Shown in pieces: positions 22,745-27,834 of a stretch of DNA of 27,834 bases (position 1 is the first letter of the stretch; each line of letters starts with the position of its first letter). The position numbers were made by a program, and so were the translations under genes. The DNA lies in contig DATDMG010000025.1 in NCBI GenBank assembly GCA_036518955.1, forward strand, positions 1-27,834. The letters run 5' to 3'. The notes beneath the pieces are model-generated. The model saw nothing but the letters and a program-made list of their open reading frames with translations, searched no databases and was not told the DNA's origin. The stretch is from DATDMG01 sp036518955 (GTDB taxonomy: Bacteria > Actinomycetota > Actinomycetes > Actinomycetales > Kineosporiaceae).

Positions 22745-23089
22745 GACCATCTCCCGTGCGAAGTTAACGACCGACGGATACGCCGGTCATGGTTGGGACA
22801 TGTACCTGCGCGAGACCTCCCGGCAACTCGGGCCAGACCCAGCCTGCGCAGAGAATGCTTGCACCTGAGGTTCATTCCGTGGAGTGAGGGCGGCGCGGTC
22901 ATAGCCTTTGTTCGGCTGGGATTGCCAGCCGAACCGGAGGAATCGGGGCCAGCAGGACGTCCATCCACGCGTGTACCCGCAGGACGCGGTTGCCTACCGG
23001 CAGCAGCCGGTTGCCGCGTAGGCGAGTGCCCCGGTGACCAGGAGCGCCGCGGCGACGAGGTTCGCCAATCTGGTGCCCGCCGGCTGCAG

Positions 23090-23276
23090 CAGCCAGGTCA
23101 GCGTCATCGGCGCAACGACGCCGCAACCGAGTCACCAGCCACGGGGAGGTGCGACGGTACAACTCATCGAACGCTTGCCGATCCCGCCGCGCGATCCGGC
23201 GGACCGGCTCAGCCTCATAGACCTCACCAACGGCACCTACTGCACTGATCTCCGACACCCGCCACTCCATGTCCAT
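23090..23276 (-). pseudogene. N-terminal remnant of an ECF sigma factor
   Basis: On the minus strand from ATG 23276 the frame reads VGEVYEAEPVRRIARRDRQA, then FDELYRRTSPWLVTRLRRRC, matching the start of region 2 of actinobacterial ECF sigma factors (compare REAFDELYRRTSPWLV-type openings). After ADDADLA, where family members continue with a VLQET motif, the likeness ends at about 23090 and region 4 is missing. Downstream frames contain a membrane-like stretch but no recognisable gene. The gene is therefore truncated by deletion. Confidence 0.6.
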
Positions 23277-23560
23277 GACCAGCCGGTCGACAGGGCGACA
23301 TTCACCGGCACCGTGATCCTCATGCCCGGCCAGACGCGACCTATCCCAACTCCGGTTCGCTCAGCACTGTGAGACACGACACGCCTTGTCGCCTCGCGTG
23401 ATCCCCCACGCTCACCCGGTTGCTCCAGCTCGGGGCGATCACGTGGGCGAACCGGCTCGTACGCTCCACCCTTAGGAGCCGTTTCCAGTTGATCATCCAA
23501 TGATGTGATCAAGGATCTGGAGGCGTCGAGTGGGCTCCATGGGTGGGCATCTGTCGGCGC

Positions 23561-23605
23561 GGAGCTCCTGTTGAACAGGTGTACACCCCTTCCAACAGGA
23601 GCTCC
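23561..23605. repeat. 13-bp inverted repeat with nested palindromes
   Basis: GGAGCTCCTGTTG at 23561-23573 is inversely repeated as CAACAGGAGCTCC at 23593-23605 around 19 bases. Inside it lie the palindromes CCTGTT-G-AACAGG and GGTGTACACC (23578-23587). Just downstream, ATG 23608 opens MLSYPSG, a start I associate with IS5-group transposases in actinobacteria, but the frame soon loses meaning; so this may be one eroded insertion-sequence end. Confidence 0.6.
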
Positions 23606-23681
23606 CGATGCTGTCGTATCCCAGCGGGCGCTCTGGGGCCGGCCACGCGGCGGGCCTGAGCTACCATTGCGCGGCCGGCGT

Positions 23682-23693
23682 GCACAATTGTGC
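23682..23693. promoter_or_regulatory. 12-base palindrome GCACAATTGTGC upstream of the XRE gene
   Basis: The sequence is fully self-complementary and sits about 100 bases ahead of the XRE start. It is followed at 23701-23717 by TGCACTTTATGCAAACC, which resembles TGCACTTGCAAAC in the centre of the Fic leader repeat, suggesting that related binding sites occur at both loci. Confidence 0.5.
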
Positions 23694-23791
23694 TCGTAAG
23701 TGCACTTTATGCAAACCAATTCCACCACTTGAGTGTCCATTTCGTCCTGCGCTTGGTGGTGCAGATAGTATGGGCACGCCACGCTCAGAAT

Positions 23792-24055
23792 GTGCCAGCC
23801 GCAAGCACCGGACCCGTCCCGCGCGTCGTCGCGGCGAACGTGCGCGCCCTCCGGGCCAGGCTTCGCCTGCGGCAACGGGACGTAGCCGAACGCGGCGGCT
23901 TCTCTGTCACCCAGATCAGCTTCATCGAGGGTGAGCGTCGCCGGGTCGCCGTCGACGACCTCGCCGGCCTCTGCCGCGGACTCGGCGTCACCCTGGCCGA
24001 CCTGCTCGACGGCACCGACCCCCGCGACCTGCAGGACATGGGCCTCACAGACTGA
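23792..24055 (+). CDS. XRE-family helix-turn-helix regulator
   Basis: An 87-residue protein that is essentially one helix-turn-helix domain: VVAANVRALRARLRLRQRDV as helix 1-2, AERGGFSVTQISFIEGERR as the turn and recognition helix, and VDDLAGLCRGLGVTLADLL closing the bundle, ending DPRDLQDMGLTD. It lacks any ligand domain, like small phage- or plasmid-type and antitoxin-type regulators. GTG 23792 is chosen as the first valid start ahead of the domain; its ribosome site is poor and longer in-frame extensions to 23690 exist. A damaged partial copy of the same gene lies 4.2 kb away beside the Fic gene, and a detached copy of its tail follows at 24057, so the locus has been duplicated and broken. 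Confidence 0.82.
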   Translation: MPAASTGPVPRVVAANVRALRARLRLRQRDVAERGGFSVTQISFIEGERRRVAVDDLAGLCRGLGVTLADLLDGTDPRDLQDMGLTD

Positions 24056-24056
24056 G

Positions 24057-24170
24057 CATCACAGCGCCTTCGGCATCACCCTGGTGGAGCTCCTCGAGGA
24101 CGGCTGGCCCAACGACCTCCGCACGCTCGGCCTGGCGCCGGTGGAGGACGTCCGCCCCGGCCGGTCATAG
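24057..24170 (+). pseudogene. Detached copy of an XRE C-terminal tail
   Basis: Directly behind the XRE gene, in a different frame, the sequence reads HSAFGITLVELLEDGWPNDL, then RTLGLAPVEDV, and stops at 24168-24170. This parallels the tail of the intact regulator (GLGVTLADLLDGTDPRDLQDMGL) with substitutions. No helix-turn-helix precedes it, so it is the stump of a second regulator whose N-terminal part has been deleted; the HTH fragment at 19668-19748 could be a matching half. Confidence 0.6.
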
Positions 24171-24301
24171 GCCGCCAGTTGGTCGGGGACCCTCCTCCGA
24201 CAGCCAGAGCACAGGTTAAGGATTCTGTCGCGTATTTGTCGCGACCAACCGCGTGACGCCGCTCGGAACCGCACACGGCCGCACTCCGACCCCAGACGCA
24301 C

Positions 24302-24343
24302 GAACGGCCCCTCATCGGCGTTCAAGCTGGTCAGGGGCCGTTC
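24302..24343. repeat. 11-bp inverted repeat GAACGGCCCCT
   Basis: GAACGGCCCCT at 24302-24312 pairs with AGGGGCCGTTC at 24333-24343 around 20 bases. It could form a terminator-like hairpin for the XRE unit or mark a mobile-element edge. Confidence 0.65.
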
Positions 24344-24587
24344 TTGCAGCCTGCGGAGGCCCTCTCTGCCAACCTTGTGTGAGACACGAAGGACGTGTCC
24401 TCGCATGTAGCTCGAGGGCGAAGGGTACACCCACTGGTGATCGCGCTCGACGTCCGCCGGTGACAGCCGGACGGCCAGGCCGGCTGGCGGGCGATGGCTG
24501 TGCCACCGCAGATTCGGCAGTTCCGGCCCTGGTGTTGGGCGAACGTCTGCCGATCGTCTCGCCCCGTTCCGCAGCGGTCCCCCGCGG

Positions 24588-25091
24588 TCAGCACCCAACC
24601 GGGATGCGATCCTTGAGCAGAGCGAGGGTCTGGTAGACCCATTCCTTGGCTGCCCGGCGGAACCCGAGCGCCGCCCCGGTGTCGGTCACCGCGACGCTGG
24701 TCCCGGTGCCGGACAAGCAACGGTCGAACAGCAGCCGCGCCCGTGACACGTGGTAGGCCGGAGTCACCACGGAGACCCGCTGCCAGCCCCGCTCCCGTGC
24801 CAGGTCCCGGACCGCGCGGGCCTCGCCCTGCGTGGTCATCGGTTCCGGCAGGAAGCACTGCGCCGCCTTCCCCGAAGGCCCTAACGCGGAACCGCACAGG
24901 CCGTGATCCTCTGCCATCTCGTGGCCTTCGGTGGAAACCACGAGCACGCCCCGCGGATGGGCTGTCGCGAGCTGCACGCCCCGGTCGAGCGCCCCGTCCT
25001 GGCCGACCGGCCCGAGCACCACGACCGCGTCCGGGTCGCCCGGGGCATCCACTCTCGGGCTGGCGACCGCCGCCACCTGGAGCCCCACCAC
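24588..25091 (-). CDS. DUF218/YdcF-family protein, N-terminus uncertain
   Basis: A 167-residue protein of the DUF218 (ElyC/SanA/YdcF) family: DAVVVLGPVGQDGALDRGVQ at the nucleotide-like fold start, HPRGVLVVSTEG, EPMTTQGEARAVRDLARERG and the hallmark VSVVTPAYHVSRARLLFDRC. Some members are membrane-anchored and affect envelope or polyprenyl-phosphate metabolism; the activity is unknown. GTG 25091 is the first start codon in frame, but the preceding in-frame codons (GRRPRSGLVVVGLQVAAVAS) look like a basic-plus-membrane anchor. An ATG at 25120 would supply them if one more G were present, so either a one-base deletion or an annotation artefact separates start and body. It stands alone on the minus strand, convergent with nothing obvious. 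Confidence 0.75.
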   Translation of the reverse strand: MVGLQVAAVASPRVDAPGDPDAVVVLGPVGQDGALDRGVQLATAHPRGVLVVSTEGHEMAEDHGLCGSALGPSGKAAQCFLPEPMTTQGEARAVRDLARERGWQRVSVVTPAYHVSRARLLFDRCLSGTGTSVAVTDTGAALGFRRAAKEWVYQTLALLKDRIPVGC

Positions 25092-25486
25092 GACCAGCCC
25101 GGACCTGGGACGGCGCCCATGCGTGGCGGGCCTGGGGGTCCACGGCCCGGAGCCGATCGAGGGTCGTCCTCACCTCATGCGCCCGCCAGGGCCGTTGTCG
25201 TCGATCAGCGCGGTGAGCGGGCACATCGGTAGAGGCTGCAGATGTCCGCCGGCGAACCAGCAGCCGCCGTCCGGGCGGGTCGACGGGGTCGTGACGACGT
25301 GGCCGCCCCGGGCTCGCACGTCGATGCCCCAGCATGGGTGCTACTCGCGGTGCCTGCGCAGGCCGGCCTTTCCCCGGCCCGACCTCGAACTCTCCGGGCG
25401 CGGACCAGTGTTTACGCGGATTCCGCACCGCTGCGGATTTCCTAGCCTCCGAGTGTCCTGGTCACAACACCAGCTCAGGAGGGCAC
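25092..25486. other. 395-base divergent leader between DUF218 and SRPBCC genes
   Basis: Apart from the possible lost N-terminal codons of the DUF218 gene near 25092-25120, no gene is visible. A TTTACG box near 25411 and a TAGCCT box at 25442-25447 precede the SRPBCC gene, but their spacing is not consensus, so no promoter is claimed. Confidence 0.4.
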
Positions 25487-25942
25487 GTGGACATCCACTT
25501 CAAAGACTCGCGTGAGGCCGCAGCGCCGGCCGAGATCCTGTTCGACGTCATCGTGGACTACGCCTCGTACCCGCGGTTCAACCCTGCGGTGAGCGGGATC
25601 GACGTGGTGCGGCACGGCCGCGACGGGGCCGAGTTCGTCGCCCGGCGCCGGACGGCGATCGGGCGCACCGCGCACGCCTACGACGCCTACCGGCTGGGCG
25701 CGGACCTCGTCGTGGAGCGTACCTACGAGGGGATGCCCGGTGCCCGCTCGATCTGGACGGTGCACCCGCTGGACGGCGGCCGATGCCTGCTGACCATCGA
25801 CGCTGCGATGCCCCTCGGGCCGATCCGCGGTCTGATCATGAAGCCGCTGTTGCGGAGGATCTTCTACCGGCTCAATTTCACCCCGTTCATCCGCGAGGCG
25901 GAACGCCGGGCGGCCGCGAGCGCGCCCGCCGGAGCCGGCTGA
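25487..25942 (+). CDS. SRPBCC-family (polyketide cyclase/dehydrase-like) protein
   Basis: A 151-residue protein with the START/SRPBCC ligand-binding fold: HFKDSREAAAPAEILFDVIV, then DYASYPRFNPAVSGIDVV in the typical position after the first helix, strands carrying FVARRRTAIG and RTYEGMPGARSIWTVHPLDG, and a long C-terminal helix (PIRGLIMKPLLRRIFYRLNF). Such proteins bind hydrophobic ligands and include aromatase/cyclases and lipid carriers; no specific function can be given. GTG 25487 is well supported by AGGAGG at 25477-25482 with four bases' spacing. It is divergent from the DUF218 gene and ends 38 bases before the IS1380 element, which therefore has not interrupted it. Confidence 0.85.
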   Translation: MDIHFKDSREAAAPAEILFDVIVDYASYPRFNPAVSGIDVVRHGRDGAEFVARRRTAIGRTAHAYDAYRLGADLVVERTYEGMPGARSIWTVHPLDGGRCLLTIDAAMPLGPIRGLIMKPLLRRIFYRLNFTPFIREAERRAAASAPAGAG

Positions 25943-25970
25943 CGCCAGCGGGGCTGCGCCAGCGGGGCTG
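25943..25970 (+). repeat. Exact 14-base tandem repeat before the insertion sequence
   Basis: CGCCAGCGGGGCTG is present at 25943-25956 and 25957-25970, directly after the SRPBCC stop and nine bases before the left end of the IS element. Confidence 0.85.
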
Positions 25971-25979
25971 CGCTCCTCA

Positions 25980-26001
25980 GACCCAGATCCGCGAGTAGTG
26001 G
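25980..26001 (+). repeat. IS1380 terminal inverted repeat (left)
   Basis: Begins GACCCAGATCC and ends GTAGTGG; identical to the reverse complement of 27810-27831 over all 22 bases. The transposase gene ends about 150 bases inside. Confidence 0.95.
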
Positions 26002-26152
26002 GCGTGAGGCTGGCGTTCCTTGATCGATATTGGGTTGTCGGGTGGGGTTTGTGTCTTCGGTCATGCCTATGGCCCGGCTGTCGCGCCGGGTGGGCGGGCT
26101 TCCACGGTTCCCTGGGGGTTCTGGTCGTGCTGGCGGGTTGAGTCCCTGGTGG

Positions 26153-27709
26153 TCAGCCGGTGGGTAGGGCCTGCAGGCGGGGCAGGACGACGCGGAGCAG
26201 GTTCGGGCCGGGCGGGGGGCGCAGGACGGTGGTCCGGCCGGGGTGGATGACCCTGGCGGGGATGTTGATCAGTTCGCGGCGCAGCCGGGCGATGGTGCGC
26301 CGGCCTCGGCCGTTGCCGCGGTCGATCCCGGACAGTTCCTGGATCCAGGCCGAGACGGCGGTGGCGAGCAGAGCGGCCCACATCCAGACCCGGTTGACCG
26401 TCTTGTCGGCGGAGGGCATGTGGCGCAGGGCGGCGCCGTGCTTGCCGTCCTTGTTCAGCGCTTCGATGTCGGTGCGGTGGCGGTACCAGTGCTCGACCTC
26501 GGCGAGCAGTTCGGCATCCACGGTGTCGGGGTCCACGGTGTCCAGCGTGCGGTCGTCGGGCGTGCCGTGAGGGGCGTGGACGGTCTTGTTGGTGAGGATG
26601 AACGAGTACCCGTACACGTGGTCGAGGTGTCCGTCCAACGCCAGGGCGAGTTGATCCTTGGGGATGGTGCGGCGCTTGCGGGCGCGGGGGTCGCGGGAGA
26701 CCTGGTCGGCGCGGATGCGGGTGCGGCGGGCCAGGCACACGATCTGTTTCGGCCAGCCCTTGGGCGCGTAGGGAATCACCGCGACCTCGGTGTGGTCCAT
26801 GCCGATCACCGGCACGTACTGGTGGTCGGGCACCGCGGCGGCGGCCCGCCATACCGCCTGGTTGCGCTTGACCCCGATCGCGAACTCGATGCCCAGGCCG
26901 TCAGCGGCGATCGCGGCGTCGGCGGCGAAGTACCCGGCATCCATCCGCAACGCCACCTTCCCCGACCTGTTCCCTGATGACGTGTTCCCTGACGACGTGC
27001 CCGTGGCGAGGTCCGGCAGGGCCGAGATCAGGTTGGCGTGGGTGCGTTCGATCAGGGCGACCACGCTGGAGCGGGGGTCGTCGTCCCCGGCCAGCAGGTC
27101 CGCGGCCAGCGGGACGCCGAGTTCGGCCCACAGCACGATGTCGGCCCGGTAGGCCCGCTGGCCTTGGTAGTTGTAGGCCGCCCCGGCCTTGGTCGGCCCG
27201 TACACCTCGATGTCGGTGGCGTCGATGTCCAGGGTCACCTGCCGGGTCAGCGCCGAGGCCCGGACCTGACCCACCAGGCCCAGCGTCCGGGCGTTCACCG
27301 CGGCGATCGCGGTCTCGATACCGGTGAACATCTCGTCGGTGAACCGCTTGGCCAGCCCTGCCACGGTGGTCGAGGCCGGCGTCGGGACCGGTTCGAGTTC
27401 CTGCCCGGCGACATCGGCGCGGCGCCGGTCCAAGGACACCAGGTGGTCCCCGCCAGCCAGCTGGCAGGACGCGATCGCGGTCAACGTCTGCCCGCCGGTC
27501 AGACCCCGGTCGCGTTCCTTGAACCCGGGCAGATACTCGTCCAACGACCGGACCAGGCCCAGCACCCGGTCCAGTTCGGTCACGGCGACCACCCCGGCCG
27601 ACGCCGTCAGCGCCGGGTCCGGCTTACCGATCCGCACCCGACGGCGCCGCGGGGAACGGGCGGACTTGGCCCGGCCGGACCGCTTCGGTCGACACGCTCG
27701 TACACTCAC
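26153..27709 (-). CDS. IS1380-family transposase
   Basis: A 518-residue DDE transposase. Family features: an N-terminal DEYLPGFKERDRGLTGGQTL, the first catalytic aspartate region VTLDIDATDIEVYGPTKAG followed by YNYQGQRAYRADIVLWAELG, the second aspartate in LRMDAGYFAADAAIAADG, and a C-terminal glutamate region HWYRHRTDIEALNKDGKHGA. A short repeated GTSSGNTSSGN sits at about residues 270-280, encoded by an imperfect tandem repeat, in an otherwise standard protein. GTG 27709 is preferred, with GAAAGG about ten bases upstream; a TTG at 27790 would add 27 residues. Full length with no internal stop, so probably functional. It moves the element by cut-and-paste at the terminal repeats. Confidence 0.93.
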   Translation of the reverse strand: MSVRACRPKRSGRAKSARSPRRRRVRIGKPDPALTASAGVVAVTELDRVLGLVRSLDEYLPGFKERDRGLTGGQTLTAIASCQLAGGDHLVSLDRRRADVAGQELEPVPTPASTTVAGLAKRFTDEMFTGIETAIAAVNARTLGLVGQVRASALTRQVTLDIDATDIEVYGPTKAGAAYNYQGQRAYRADIVLWAELGVPLAADLLAGDDDPRSSVVALIERTHANLISALPDLATGTSSGNTSSGNRSGKVALRMDAGYFAADAAIAADGLGIEFAIGVKRNQAVWRAAAAVPDHQYVPVIGMDHTEVAVIPYAPKGWPKQIVCLARRTRIRADQVSRDPRARKRRTIPKDQLALALDGHLDHVYGYSFILTNKTVHAPHGTPDDRTLDTVDPDTVDAELLAEVEHWYRHRTDIEALNKDGKHGAALRHMPSADKTVNRVWMWAALLATAVSAWIQELSGIDRGNGRGRRTIARLRRELINIPARVIHPGRTTVLRPPPGPNLLRVVLPRLQALPTG

Positions 27710-27809
27710 TGATCGGGTGCCTTTCTGCCTGCACGATAGTGATCTTCGCAAATCCCATCCTTGCAGGCCGAAAGGCACTCTTGCTTTCAAGATCCCTCGT
27801 CAGCTCGCG

Positions 27810-27831
27810 CCACTACTCGCGGATCTGGGTC
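27810..27831 (-). repeat. IS1380 terminal inverted repeat (right)
   Basis: Reads CCACTACTCGC...CTGGGTC, the exact inverse of the left repeat. The transposase start side of the element; the window closes three bases later. Confidence 0.95.
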
Positions 27832-27834
27832 AGA

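Larger units (their letters stand above)
22745..23791. other. 1-kb gene-poor region with several remnants
   Basis: Between the protease and the XRE gene no intact gene is supported. It contains the leader of the protease with an imperfect palindrome (GACCGACG-GATA-CGCCGGTC at 22769-22788, one mismatch), an ECF sigma factor N-terminus at 23090-23276, one copy of a repeated TGTGAGACACGA element at 23368-23379, a symmetric element at 23561-23605 and a 12-base palindrome at 23682-23693. Confidence 0.6.
24056..24587. other. 532-base interval with XRE-tail remnant and hairpins
   Basis: Beyond the remnant at 24057-24170 it holds an 11-base inverted repeat at 24302-24343, the second TGTGAGACACGA element (24378-24389) with its hairpin GACACG-AAGGA-CGTGTC at 24383-24399, and no convincing gene. 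Confidence 0.55.
25980..27831. mobile_element. IS1380-family insertion sequence, complete (1852 bp)
   Basis: The element is bounded by perfect 22-base inverted repeats and carries one transposase gene on the minus strand. Its length is normal for IS1380 elements. Left flank ends ...CTCCTCA; only three bases of the right flank are inside the window, so a target duplication of four or more bases cannot be checked. The intact transposase and identical ends point to recent activity. Confidence 0.92.

Noticed and set aside
23237..23875. A 212-residue minus-strand frame upstream of the XRE gene
   Set aside because: Crosses the dyad, the XRE HTH and a sigma-factor remnant in antisense; no family likeness or ribosome site.
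23368..24407. CRISPR array from the two TGTGAGACACGA copies
   Set aside because: Only two copies 1 kb apart with no spacer periodicity; no cas genes.
1..27834. tRNA, rRNA or attachment-site scan
   Set aside because: No cloverleaf or rRNA-like sequence was noticed by eye; a covariance-model search would be needed to exclude one.

Overview
The window is high-GC DNA with the gene vocabulary of a filamentous actinobacterium. It has an XRE regulator tail (DUF5753 type) next to a DUF397 gene, an actinobacterial SAM-dependent methyltransferase (Methyltransf_19 type), a P450 with its own 3Fe-4S ferredoxin, a DUF6318-type lipoprotein, GTG starts and strong GGAGG ribosome sites. Genus cannot be fixed from this sequence. 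Three genes carry a rare in-frame TTA codon (P450, DUF6318 lipoprotein, PKD protein), which would matter if the host uses bldA-type control.

Layout. 1-725: 3' end of an XRE/DUF5753 regulator and its DUF397 partner, with a clear promoter and nested palindromes between them. 742-5743 (minus): a possible operon of acetoacetate-CoA ligase, a lipoprotein PQQ-type sugar dehydrogenase and a WsfD-like membrane glycan transferase. 6018-6695: an alpha/beta-hydrolase-like protein. 6717-11208 (minus): a compact nitrogen-scavenging cluster reading GntR regulator, biuret amidohydrolase, second cysteine hydrolase (ATGA overlap), NCS2-type purine/pyrimidine permease, AtzH-like protein. 11823-13375: a DUF6318 lipoprotein overlapped by a secreted PKD-domain protein. 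13404-14468 (minus): methyltransferase and a small protein with a very strong ribosome site. 14728-16207: P450 plus ferredoxin. 16328-19504: GH38 alpha-mannosidase followed by a strong hairpin.

From about 19,500 to 24,600 the window changes character. A class II Fic protein sits behind a perfect 15-bp inverted repeat. A chymotrypsin-fold secreted protease and a short XRE regulator are intact, but the DNA between them is gene debris: a frameshifted copy of the XRE helix-turn-helix, a detached copy of an XRE C-terminal tail, a truncated ECF sigma factor, a transposase N-terminus and a possible second insertion-sequence end. This looks like an accessory region that has been repeatedly invaded and deleted. 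It is followed by a DUF218/YdcF protein whose start may be frameshifted, an SRPBCC protein, and a complete IS1380-family element with perfect 22-bp ends that finishes three bases before the window end.

The two most interesting systems are (a) the GntR-biuH-hydrolase-permease-AtzH cluster. Its two tandem isochorismatase-like hydrolases, one a very good match to BiuH, suggest a triuret-to-biuret-to-allophanate pathway. (b) The Fic/XRE region, in which several promoters share ATGCACA/TGTGCAT half-sites arranged in different symmetric ways, suggesting one regulator family acting at several places.
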